Source: Streptomyces cellostaticus (GTDB lineage: Bacteria; Actinomycetota; Actinomycetes; Streptomycetales; Streptomycetaceae). Taken from it: a stretch of 64,000 bases of DNA. The notes beneath the pieces were generated by a model. It was not told the DNA's origin, ran no database searches, and saw only the letters and a program-made list of their open reading frames with translations. The position numbers were made by a program, and so were the translations under genes. Shown here piece after piece: positions 8,040-15,700 of this stretch (position 1 is the stretch's first letter; each line of letters opens with the position of its first letter). The stretch lies in the NCBI RefSeq assembly GCF_023630175.1, contig NZ_JALLIN010000024.1, positions 53,230-117,229 on the forward strand. The letters are read 5' to 3'.

Positions 8040-9173
8040 TCAGGAGTCGGCCTTGCGGTGCACCCGTGCGACCCAGTCCGCCGGCTTCGCGATCTCCGCC
8101 TTGGTGGGCAGGGTGTTGGGCGAGGTCCAGACGCGGTTGAAGCCGTCCATGCCGACCTGGTCGACGACGGCGCGCACGAAGCGTTCGCCGTCGCGGTACT
8201 GCCTGAGCTTGGCGTCCAGGCCGAGCAGCTTGCGCAGGGCGAGGTCGAGCCGGGAGGCGCCCTTGGCACGGCGCTGCTGGAACTTCTCGCGGATCTCGGC
8301 GACGCTCGGCACGACCTGGGGACCCACCCCGTCCATGACGAAGTCGGCGTGGCCCTCGAGCAGGGACATGACGGCGGTGAGGCGGCCCAGGATCTCGCGC
8401 TGCGCCGGGGTCTGCACCAGTTCCACGAAGGAGCGCCCGCCGTCCTCCTCCTCGCCCTCGGGACGGCCGCCGGCGAGGGACTGGGCGGCCTCCCGGACGC
8501 GTTCCAGCACGGTCATGGGGTCGACGTCGGTCTCCGCCAAGAACGACTGGATCTCGCCCTCGAGGTGGTCGCGCAGCCAGGGCACGGCGGTGAACTGGGT
8601 GCGGTGCGTCTCCTCGTGCAGGCAGACCCAGAGCCGGAAGTCGTGCGGCTGGACGTCGAGTTCGCGTTCCACGTGGACGATGTTGGGCGCGACGAGGAGC
8701 AGCCGGCCGCCGCCGTTCTCCCCGGCGGGCAGGTCGCGGGAGGCGGGCGCGAAGGTCTCGTACTGGCCGAGGACCCGGGAGGCGAGGAAGGACAGCAGCA
8801 TGCCGAGTTCGACGCCGGTGACCTTGCCGCCGACGGCGCCGAGCACGGCGCTGCCGGGGTTGCCGCCGCGCCGTTCCTGCATCTTGTCCAGGAGGGGCCT
8901 GAGGAGTTCGCGGAAGCCCGCCACGTTGGCCCTGACCCAGCCGGGGCGGTCGACGACCAGGACGGGGGTGTCGTGGGTCGCGTCGGTGCCCAGCAGGGTG
9001 AAACCCCGGACGTGTTCCTCCGAGGCCCTGGCGTGCCGGCGCAGTTCCGCGACGACGTCCCTGGCCTCGTCGCGGCTGACTTCGGGGCCCGGTCGTACGA
9101 GCCGTGTCGCGGTCGCCGCCGCGAGGTTCCAGTCGACCATCCCGGGAGATGCGGTGCCACCGAAGCTCGTCAT
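8040..9173 (-). CDS. zinc-dependent metalloprotease-like protein (DUF2342 / F420-associated family)
   Basis: A 377-aa protein with a gluzincin-type signature: HEETH at ~aa 185 followed by EGHADFVMDG about 60 residues later, which supplies a third ligand and a conserved aspartate. Families of this kind are annotated as putative zinc-dependent metalloproteases or as associated with coenzyme F420 genes; a substrate is not known. The start region VDWNLAAATATRLVRPGP is typical for the family. It has no signal peptide. It lies between dacB and tilS on the same strand, which is the standard Streptomyces order. Confidence 0.88.
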   Translation of the reverse strand: MTSFGGTASPGMVDWNLAAATATRLVRPGPEVSRDEARDVVAELRRHARASEEHVRGFTLLGTDATHDTPVLVVDRPGWVRANVAGFRELLRPLLDKMQERRGGNPGSAVLGAVGGKVTGVELGMLLSFLASRVLGQYETFAPASRDLPAGENGGGRLLLVAPNIVHVERELDVQPHDFRLWVCLHEETHRTQFTAVPWLRDHLEGEIQSFLAETDVDPMTVLERVREAAQSLAGGRPEGEEEDGGRSFVELVQTPAQREILGRLTAVMSLLEGHADFVMDGVGPQVVPSVAEIREKFQQRRAKGASRLDLALRKLLGLDAKLRQYRDGERFVRAVVDQVGMDGFNRVWTSPNTLPTKAEIAKPADWVARVHRKADS

Positions 9174-9264
9174 GCGTCAACGGTACGTGAGCGGTCCCCT
9201 TTCGGGCAGGCCGTGCGGGGCGTTCCGGGTGGCCCCGCGGGGCGCCGGCCCGGGCCGGCGGCGG

Positions 9265-10866
9265 CTATCCGCAGCCGCAGCCCGCGAGGGCCGTGGCGGT
9301 CTCGTCCAGGGCCGACTGGGCCTCCTGGGCGTTGGTCGTGCCGGAGGCCATGAAGGCGAAGGCCAGCAGGTGGCCGTCGCGGTCGACGGCCGTGCCGGCC
9401 AGGGTGTTGACGCCGGTGAGCGTGCCGGTCTTGGCCCGTACGACGCCGGCCGCGCCGTCGGTGTAGCGGTCGGTCAGGGTGCCGGTGAAGCCGGCGACGG
9501 GCAGGCCGGTGAGGACGGGCCGCAGGCCGGGGCGGGCGGGGTCGCCGGCCTTGACCAGGAGGGCGGTGAGGAGGTTCGCGGTCAGCCTGTCCTCACGGTC
9601 GAGGCCGCTGCCGTCGTGGAAGGACGCGCCGGACAGCGGCAGGCCGAGCTTGCGCAGTTGGACGGCGATGGCCTTGGCACCGCCGGTGAAGCTGCCCGCC
9701 TCGCCGCTCGCGAGGGCGGTCTGGCGGGCCAGGGTCTCGGCGATGTCGTTGTCGCTGTTGGTCAGCATGCGCTCGACGATGGTGGTCAGCGTGGGTGAGG
9801 AGACGGTGGCGAGGGTCTCGGCACGGCCGGTGGCCTTGGAGGGGCCGGGGGGCGTGGTCTCGACGCCGGCGTCGTGGAGGAAGCCGGCGAACCTGCGGGC
9901 GGCGTCCGCGGCCGGGTCGCCCACGCGGGGCGCGGGGCCGCTGGTGGAGTCGTCGGTGCGGCCCTCGTCGGCGGTCAGGGCGCTCACCGGGGCGAGGTTG
10001 TCGTTGACGCCGATGGGGTGCAGGGCGGGGCCGGAGAAGAGCGTGGTGTCGTAGGAGAGCGTGATCCTGTGGATGCCGCGCTTCGCGAGGGTGGCGGCGG
10101 CGTCGGCGGCGAGGGTGCGCAGGCTCGCCCGGTCACCGGCGTCGCGGCGCGCGGTGAGGGTGGGGTCGCCGCCGCCGACCAGGACCAGTTCGCCGGTGTC
10201 GGGTTCGAGCGCGGCGCGGGTGGTGAACCGGTGGTCGGAGCCGAGGGCGGACAGTGCGGCGACCGCCGTGGCGATCTTGGTGGTGGAGGCGGGGGTGAGG
10301 GCCTGGTCCGCTCCGGCGGCGTACAGCCGTGTGCCGGTGGTGACGTCGACGACGGCCGCGCCGCGGCCGGAGCCGAGCGCCGGGACGTCCAGGAGCGGCC
10401 CGAGGACGCCCGTGAGGGCCTGCCGGCCGGGCGGGGTCTTCTTGGTGCTGACGGTGCCGGTGGTGCCGCCCAGGCCCGCGAGGACGGCGGCGGCGCTCGG
10501 CGCGGCCCGGGGGGTCCGGGTCCCCGTGCCGGATCCGCCGTGATCTGCGCCACCTGAGCGCTCCAGGGCGGCCGCCCGGTCCCGCTCGGCCGTACGCTGA
10601 CCGTTGGCGTCCCAGGGACCGGCGGCGGTCACCACCGCGGCGGCCAGTGCCAGCCCGGCGGTGGCGGCGCCCGCGGTGTACTGCCAGGTCCTGACGGCCC
10701 GCCGGCGGGGGAGGTGCGCGAGTCCGGGGCGCACGACCCTCGTCAGCCGCGCGATCCGCGGTTTCGCGGCCGTCGCGGCACGCGCCAGGCGCGGTCGTAC
10801 GGCGTTCGCGATCCGCCGCACATGCGGTCCCGCGGCTCGCCAAGGCCTCTGCTCTGGCACGACCAC
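9265..10866 (-). CDS. dacB: D-alanyl-D-alanine carboxypeptidase/endopeptidase (PBP4 type)
   Basis: Penicillin-binding protein of the DacB/PBP4 class, which trims or cleaves peptide bridges of peptidoglycan outside the membrane. The 533-aa protein has an arginine-rich cytoplasmic N-terminus, a single membrane anchor around aa 60-85, then the catalytic motifs: SxxK as PASTTKIA, SxN as NSDNDIAETL, and KTG as RAKTGTLTG. A C-terminal CGCG ends the protein. The region between the anchor and the enzyme (aa ~90-130) is low in complexity. It is divergent from ppa across a 79-bp gap that must hold both promoters. Confidence 0.93.
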   Translation of the reverse strand: MVVPEQRPWRAAGPHVRRIANAVRPRLARAATAAKPRIARLTRVVRPGLAHLPRRRAVRTWQYTAGAATAGLALAAAVVTAAGPWDANGQRTAERDRAAALERSGGADHGGSGTGTRTPRAAPSAAAVLAGLGGTTGTVSTKKTPPGRQALTGVLGPLLDVPALGSGRGAAVVDVTTGTRLYAAGADQALTPASTTKIATAVAALSALGSDHRFTTRAALEPDTGELVLVGGGDPTLTARRDAGDRASLRTLAADAAATLAKRGIHRITLSYDTTLFSGPALHPIGVNDNLAPVSALTADEGRTDDSTSGPAPRVGDPAADAARRFAGFLHDAGVETTPPGPSKATGRAETLATVSSPTLTTIVERMLTNSDNDIAETLARQTALASGEAGSFTGGAKAIAVQLRKLGLPLSGASFHDGSGLDREDRLTANLLTALLVKAGDPARPGLRPVLTGLPVAGFTGTLTDRYTDGAAGVVRAKTGTLTGVNTLAGTAVDRDGHLLAFAFMASGTTNAQEAQSALDETATALAGCGCG

Positions 10867-10945
10867 CAGCCCCTTTCGCGATCACACACCTGCGTGAGGG
10901 ACACTTAATCACCAGAACTATGTGTTGATCATGGAGGAGCCACCG

Positions 10946-11437
10946 GTGGAGTTCGACGTCACGATCGAGATCCCGAAGGGTTCGCGCAACAAGTACGAGG
11001 TGGACCACGAGACCGGTCGGATCCGCCTGGACCGTCGCCTCTTCACCTCGACCGCCTACCCGACCGACTACGGCTTCGTCGAGAACACCCTCGGCGAGGA
11101 CGGCGACCCGCTGGACGCGCTGGTCATCCTTGACGAGCCGACCTTCCCGGGCTGCCTGATCAAGTGCCGCGCGATCGGCATGTTCCGGATGACGGACGAG
11201 GCCGGTGGCGACGACAAGCTGCTGTGCGTGCCCGCCACCGACCCGCGCGTGGAGCACCTGCGCGACATCCACCACGTGTCGGAGTTCGACCGCCTGGAGA
11301 TCCAGCACTTCTTCGAGGTGTACAAGGACCTGGAGCCCGGCAAGTCCGTCGAGGGCGCCGACTGGGTCGGCCGCACCGAGGCCGAGGCCGAGATCGAGCG
11401 GTCCTACAAGCGCTTCGAGGACCAGGGCGGCCACTGA
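10946..11437 (+). CDS. ppa: inorganic pyrophosphatase
   Basis: Hydrolyses pyrophosphate to phosphate in the cytoplasm and pulls biosynthetic reactions forward. The 163-aa length is that of bacterial family I enzymes. Active-site signature DGDPLDALV (the D-x-D-P-x-D-x-x-V metal motif) is at ~aa 53-61; IEIPKGSRNKYEVD, YPTDYGFVE and DLEPGKSVEG are also typical. The GTG at 10946 gives the known N-terminus VEFDVTIEIPK and has GGAGGAG 8 bases before it; an ATG 24 bases upstream is less likely. Confidence 0.97.
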   Translation: MEFDVTIEIPKGSRNKYEVDHETGRIRLDRRLFTSTAYPTDYGFVENTLGEDGDPLDALVILDEPTFPGCLIKCRAIGMFRMTDEAGGDDKLLCVPATDPRVEHLRDIHHVSEFDRLEIQHFFEVYKDLEPGKSVEGADWVGRTEAEAEIERSYKRFEDQGGH

Positions 11438-11457
11438 CCGGCCGGTTTGCATGACGC

Positions 11458-11491
11458 GGGCCGCGGCACCCTGGGTGGGGTGACGCGGCCC
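11458..11491 (+). terminator. hairpin after ppa
   Basis: GGGCCGCG and CGCGGCCC pair across 18 bases that themselves contain CACCC/GGGTG; GTTTGCG follows. It begins 21 bases after the ppa stop and separates ppa from the exporter gene. Confidence 0.65.
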
Positions 11492-11552
11492 GTTTGCGTA
11501 CGCGTGCGCATACTGAGGCCTACGGAAGGTGTCGTTCAGGAAGCGGTGCGAG

Positions 11553-13217
11553 GTGACGGAGGCGCAGGACCGCAAGCCCCGGTCGGACGAGGCGCGGACC
11601 ACGTACGACCCGGAGGTAACGTCCGAGTTCGCCCTTCCCGAGGGACTGGCGGTCCCCCGGGGCGGGGTGGAGTCGGAGACCACGTCGGAGTTCGCGGTGC
11701 CCGAGGGGCTGCAGGCGCCGCAGCCGTCGAGCGCCGAACCGGAGGGTTCGGCGTTCAGTCTGCCGCGCACCTACAGTGCCAAGGACGCGCTGGTGGCGTT
11801 CACGCCGGCGGCGGGTGTGCCCGCGGCCAGCCTGATCAAGGACGCGCCGTGGCAGGACCGGATGCGCACGATGCTGCGCATGCCGGTGGCCGAGCGGCCG
11901 GCGCCCGAGCTGGTGCAGCGGTCCGAGGACGAGGGCCCGGCGGTTCCGCGTGTGCTCGACCTGACCCTGCGTATCGGCGAGCTGCTGCTGGCCGGCGGTG
12001 AGGGCGCGGAGGACGTGGAGGCCGCGATGTTCGCGGTGTGCCGGTCCTACGGCCTGGACCGCTGCGAGCCGAACGTGACCTTCACCCTGCTGTCGATCTC
12101 CCACCAGCCCTCGCTGGTGGACGACCCGGTGACGGCCTCGCGCACGGTGCGGCGGCGGGGCACCGACTACACCCGGCTCGCGGCCGTGTTCCACCTGGTG
12201 GACGACCTGACCGACCCGGAGACCCACGTCTCCCTGGAGGAGGCCTACCGGCGGCTGGCCGAGATCCGCCGAAACCGGCACCCGTACCCCGGCTGGGCGC
12301 TGACCCTGGCCAGCGGGCTGCTGGCCGGCGCGGCCTCGGTGCTGGTCGGCGGTGGTCTGGTCGTGTTCGTCGCCGCCGCGCTCGGCGCGATGCTCGGCGA
12401 CCGGCTGGCGTGGCTGTGCGCGGGGCGCGGGCTGCCGGAGTTCTACCAGTTCACGGTGGCCGCGATGCCGCCGGCGGCGATCGGGGTGGCGTTCTCGCTG
12501 ACGCATGTCGGCGTCAACGCGTCCGCGGTGGTCACCGGTGGGCTGTTCGCGCTGCTGCCCGGGCGGGCGCTGGTGGCGGGGGTGCAGGACGGGCTGACGG
12601 GCTTCTACATCACCGCGTCGGCGCGTCTTCTGGAGGTCATGTACTTCTTCGTCGGCATCGTCGCCGGCGTGCTGGTCGTCCTGTACTTCGGGGTGAAGGT
12701 GGGCGGCAAGCTCGATCCCGACGCGGCGCTGGGCGGCATCTCCGAGCGGCCGCTGGTGCAGATCATCGCGTCCATGGTGCTGTCGCTGACGTTCGCCGTA
12801 CTGCTGCAGCAGGAGCGGTCCACCGTGCTGGCGGTCACCCTCAACGGGGGCGTGGCGTGGTCGGTGTACGGCGCGATGCAGTACTCGGGCGGGATCTCGC
12901 CGGTGGCCTCCACGGCGGTGGCGGCGGGACTCGTGGGGCTGTTCGGGCAGTTGCTGTCGCGGTTCCGGTTCGCGTCCGCGCTGCCGTACACGACCGCGGC
13001 CATCGGGCCCCTGCTGCCGGGTTCGGCCACCTACTTCGGGCTGCTGAACATGGCGCAGAACGAGGTCGACAAGGGGCTGGTGTCACTGGCCAAGGCGGCG
13101 TCCCTGGCCATGGCGATCGCGATCGGGGTCAACCTCGGTTCGGAGATCTCCCGGCTGACCCTGCGGGTCGGCTCCGCCGGCAAGCGGCGGGCGGCGAAGC
13201 GGACCCGCGGTTTCTGA
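11553..13217 (+). CDS. ThrE-type threonine/serine exporter family membrane protein
   Basis: A 554-aa protein combining both halves of the ThrE family. After ~110 hydrophilic residues the first domain (aa ~130-270) carries RIGELLLAGGEGAEDVEAAM and the amphipathic soluble part. Hydrophobic helices from ~aa 255 to 535 form about ten membrane segments, including PGWALTLASGLLAGAA, SALPYTTAAIGPLLPGSATY and the final AMAIAIGVNLG. The family exports threonine and serine in Corynebacterium; the substrate here is inferred. The N-terminus has two similar acidic segments (EFALPEGL and EFAVPEGL). GTG at 11553 has AGGAAG upstream; a GTG at 11529 is an alternative. Confidence 0.88.
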   Translation: MTEAQDRKPRSDEARTTYDPEVTSEFALPEGLAVPRGGVESETTSEFAVPEGLQAPQPSSAEPEGSAFSLPRTYSAKDALVAFTPAAGVPAASLIKDAPWQDRMRTMLRMPVAERPAPELVQRSEDEGPAVPRVLDLTLRIGELLLAGGEGAEDVEAAMFAVCRSYGLDRCEPNVTFTLLSISHQPSLVDDPVTASRTVRRRGTDYTRLAAVFHLVDDLTDPETHVSLEEAYRRLAEIRRNRHPYPGWALTLASGLLAGAASVLVGGGLVVFVAAALGAMLGDRLAWLCAGRGLPEFYQFTVAAMPPAAIGVAFSLTHVGVNASAVVTGGLFALLPGRALVAGVQDGLTGFYITASARLLEVMYFFVGIVAGVLVVLYFGVKVGGKLDPDAALGGISERPLVQIIASMVLSLTFAVLLQQERSTVLAVTLNGGVAWSVYGAMQYSGGISPVASTAVAAGLVGLFGQLLSRFRFASALPYTTAAIGPLLPGSATYFGLLNMAQNEVDKGLVSLAKAASLAMAIAIGVNLGSEISRLTLRVGSAGKRRAAKRTRGF

Positions 13218-13222
13218 CGCCC

Positions 13223-14302
13223 TCAGCGGGTGCGGTGGTCGCCCTGGCCGCCGTAGGGGTACTGGTTCGGGTCGTACCCGTTCGTGTCGTACCCGTTCGT
13301 GTCGTACCCGTTCGGGTCGTACCGGTTGGGGTCGTACCCGTTCCGGTCGTACCCGTCGTGGCCGTACCCGTTCCCGTCGTACTGCTGACCGTTCTGGCCG
13401 TACTGCTGACCGTTCTGGTCGTACCGCGGCTGCTGGTGCTGTCCCTGGCCGTGGTACCGGCCGCTGTCGTAGCCGCCCTGGTTCCACTGCTGCTGTTCCT
13501 GCCGGGGCTGCTGCCGGTAGGGCCGCTGGTGGGGCTCCTCCGGCTCGACGCGGCGCAGGCGGGTCGTGGCGTCGTCCATGACCGGCTGCTGCTGGAAGTG
13601 GGGGGCCGGGTGCTGCCGGGCGGGCCGCGCCTCGGCCGTCTCCCGCTCCGCGCCCCCGTCCGCCTCCCGCTCCCCGGCCTTCCTGTTCTTGCTCCGCGCG
13701 CGCAGGTACTCGATCGCGATCGGGACGACCGACACGAGGACGATCAGGATGAGGATCGCCTCGATGTTGTTCTTCACGATCGAGTGCCGGCCCAGCCAGG
13801 AGCCCAGCAGGGTGACGCCCGCGCCCCACAGGACGCCGCCGACGACGTTGAAGGTCAGGAACGAGCGGTACCGCATGCCGCTGACGCCGGCGACGATCGG
13901 TGTGAAGGTGCGCACGATGGGCACGAAGCGGGCCAGCACCAGGGACTTGGGGCCGTACTTCTCGAAGAACTCGTGCGCCTTCGCGACGTTCTCCTGCTTG
14001 AACAGCCGTGAGTCCGGACGGTTGAACAGGGAGGGCCCGACCTTCTTGCCGAACATGTAGCCCGCCTGGTCGCCGAGGATCGCGGCGAGGCAGATCAGCG
14101 CGATCGCGGCCCACAGCGGGAAGTCCATCGCGTCCGTGGTGATCAGCAGACCGCAGGTGAACAGCAGCGAGTCACCCGGCAGGAAGAAGCCGATGAGCAG
14201 GCCGGACTCGGCGAAGACGATGAGCAGCAGGCCCCAGATGCTGTAGGTGTCCAGCAGGTACTGGGGGTCCAGCCAGCTCGGGCCGAGGGCGAGTGTCGTC
14301 AC
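13223..14302 (-). CDS. DedA/VTT-family membrane protein with repetitive YDxNG tail
   Basis: A 359-aa inner-membrane protein. Residues 1-215 form a DedA (VTT, SNARE-associated) domain: LGPSWLDPQYLLDTYSIWG start, ESGLLIGFFLPGDSLLF, GDQAGYMFGKKVG, RFVPIVRTFTPIVAGVS and the last helices near aa 185-205. DedA proteins act as lipid flippases or in membrane potential homeostasis. The remaining ~145 residues are hydrophilic: a charged, QQP-rich part followed by eight degenerate YDxNG pentads at ~aa 306-350. That tail is not part of the family domain and its role is unknown. The gene converges on the exporter with only five bases between the stops. Confidence 0.9.
   Translation of the reverse strand: MTTLALGPSWLDPQYLLDTYSIWGLLLIVFAESGLLIGFFLPGDSLLFTCGLLITTDAMDFPLWAAIALICLAAILGDQAGYMFGKKVGPSLFNRPDSRLFKQENVAKAHEFFEKYGPKSLVLARFVPIVRTFTPIVAGVSGMRYRSFLTFNVVGGVLWGAGVTLLGSWLGRHSIVKNNIEAILILIVLVSVVPIAIEYLRARSKNRKAGEREADGGAERETAEARPARQHPAPHFQQQPVMDDATTRLRRVEPEEPHQRPYRQQPRQEQQQWNQGGYDSGRYHGQGQHQQPRYDQNGQQYGQNGQQYDGNGYGHDGYDRNGYDPNRYDPNGYDTNGYDTNGYDPNQYPYGGQGDHRTR
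13245..13390 (-). repeat. 15-bp tandem repeat coding for YDxNG pentads
   Basis: On the plus strand the unit is close to GTCGTACCCGTTCGG, repeated with a 15-bp period and small changes across the 3' end of the DedA gene. Copies read YDGNG, YGHDG, YDRNG, YDPNR, YDPNG, YDTNG, YDTNG and YDPNQ. Such an array can vary in copy number by slippage. Confidence 0.85.
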
Positions 14303-14441
14303 GGGTCCGGGCTCCTGAGGGGGTGAGGCGGCTACGGCGTCTTGGGGGGCCGCACAAAGCTACCAACGTGAGGTGACCGCCCCGGGTTCCGCCGGTGGCT
14401 CCAGGATGCACTGTGGTGCGACCCGGAGAAAGCTGTGTCCC

Positions 14442-14807
14442 ATGGGACTCGATGACTACGGCGGCGGCCAGGGCCCCCAGCCGGACGTGCTGGTCGTGAC
14501 CACGAACGACGTGCCCGGTTACCGGGTGCAGCAGGTGCTCGGCGAGGTCTTCGGGCTGACCGTGCGCTCACGGCACATCGGCAGCCAGATCGGTGCCGGG
14601 CTGAAGTCGATGATCGGCGGCGAGCTGCGGGGGCTCACCAAGACGCTCGTGCAGACCCGCAACCAGGCCATGGAGCGGCTGGTGGAGCAGGCCCGCGCGC
14701 GCGGGGCCAACGCGGTGCTGATGTTCCGCTTCGACGTCACCGAGGCGGCCGACGTCGGCACCGAGGTGTGCGCCTACGGCACGGCCGTCGTGCTGGCCCG
14801 GGAGTAG
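14442..14807 (+). CDS. YbjQ/UPF0145 family protein
   Basis: A 121-aa cytoplasmic protein of the YbjQ family (also called heavy-metal-binding domain, Pfam YbjQ_1): VVTTNDVPGYRVQQVLGEVFGLTVRS at the start (key motif VPGYRV), QTRNQAMERLVEQARARGANAVLMFRFD in the middle, and EVCAYGTAVVL at the end. The family forms pentamers; function is uncertain. The ATG at 14442 follows CGGAGAA by about 12 bases. It is divergent from the DedA gene. Confidence 0.88.
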   Translation: MGLDDYGGGQGPQPDVLVVTTNDVPGYRVQQVLGEVFGLTVRSRHIGSQIGAGLKSMIGGELRGLTKTLVQTRNQAMERLVEQARARGANAVLMFRFDVTEAADVGTEVCAYGTAVVLARE

Positions 14808-14826
14808 GTCCCCCGGGCCGGCACGA

Positions 14827-15588
14827 TCACGCCGTGTGCCGGTCGGCGTTGGCGGCGATCGCCGCGCTCAGGTGGTCGGCGAAGCCGGGCCGGGTGGAGT
14901 CGTAGAACGCCTTGAAGCGCTCGTCGGCGACGTACATCGCGCCGAGGCAGCGGTGCATGGGGTGCGGGCACTCGTAGAACCACTTGCCGATGTGCCGGCG
15001 GTGCTCCTCGGCCAGGTCCATGGCCGCCTCGTCGGCCGGCTGCCCGCCGGCGGCCATCAGGGCGACGTAGCGCCCGGTCCAGTCGTCGGTCTCGGCCTGC
15101 AGGCGCCGCCAGTCGTCCTTGGTGTAGCGGGCGGCGCGGCGCTGCGACTCCGCGTAGGCCTCGGTGCCGCCCCAGCGCCGCTCGGCCTCCTCGGCGTACT
15201 GCTCGGGGTCGTGGTCACCGAAGACCTCGAACCGCTCCTCGGGTGTGAGTTCGATACCCATCGTGCGTGCCTCCATGGCGTGCTCCACGGCCGCGGCCAT
15301 CTTCTGCAGCTTCTCGATCCGGGCGGTCAGCAGCTCGTGCTGGCGGCGCAGGTGCGCGCACGGGTCCGCGTCCGGGTCGTCGAGCAGGGCCGCGACCTCG
15401 TCGAGCGGGAAGCCGAGTTCCCGGTGGAACAGGATCTGCTGGAGCCGGTCGAGGTCGGTGTCGTTGTAGCGCCGGTGGCCGGCGTGGGTGCGCTCGCTGG
15501 GCACGAGCAGGCCGATCTCGTCGTAGTGGTGCAGGGTGCGCACCGTGATTCCGGCGAACCCCGCGACCTGTCCCACGGAGTAGCTCAC
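14827..15588 (-). CDS. tipA: thiopeptide-responsive MerR regulator TipA (TipAL, with internal TipAS start)
   Basis: Autogenous activator that binds thiostrepton-like peptides covalently and switches on the tipA promoter. From GTG 15588 (AAGGAGCGG just upstream) it has 253 aa, the length of S. lividans TipAL as I recall it. Residues 1-70 are the MerR winged helix (VGQVAGFAGITVRTLHHYD), 75-109 a coiled coil, and 110-253 the ligand domain. Met110 (position 15259-15261) begins MGIELTPEERF and would give the 144-aa TipAS form. Cys207 and Cys214 fall at the positions of the TipAS cysteines; Cys214 is the reported antibiotic attachment site. Known thiopeptides induce the gene; it gives sequestration-type tolerance. 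Confidence 0.95.
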   Translation of the reverse strand: MSYSVGQVAGFAGITVRTLHHYDEIGLLVPSERTHAGHRRYNDTDLDRLQQILFHRELGFPLDEVAALLDDPDADPCAHLRRQHELLTARIEKLQKMAAAVEHAMEARTMGIELTPEERFEVFGDHDPEQYAEEAERRWGGTEAYAESQRRAARYTKDDWRRLQAETDDWTGRYVALMAAGGQPADEAAMDLAEEHRRHIGKWFYECPHPMHRCLGAMYVADERFKAFYDSTRPGFADHLSAAIAANADRHTA

Positions 15589-15625
15589 TTTCCGCTCCTT
15601 GTCGTCGTTACGGACACCACGCTGA

Positions 15626-15646
15626 GGCCTCACGTCGCGTGAGGTG
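15626..15646 (-). promoter_or_regulatory. tipA operator palindrome
   Basis: CCTCACG-TCG-CGTGAGG (15628-15644) is a perfect 7-bp inverted repeat with a 3-bp centre, 40 bases upstream of the tipA GTG. MerR regulators bind a palindrome placed in an overlong -35/-10 spacer, and the S. lividans tipA promoter has such a site. Also near the divergent ClC gene, so it could touch that promoter. Confidence 0.8.
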
Positions 15647-15700
15647 CAAGCCGGACGCGCTCCGGATGTTGGTGGCGTTGGGTCCGCTTATCGTGACGAA

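Noticed and set aside
13245..13390. CRISPR-like array
   Set aside because: The 15-bp repeats have no spacers and are in frame within the DedA gene. No CRISPR array or cas gene was seen anywhere in the window.
12038..14011. Plus-strand frame running through the exporter and DedA genes
   Set aside because: Out of frame with the exporter and antisense to DedA; the valine/proline-rich repeat in it only mirrors the YDxNG repeat.
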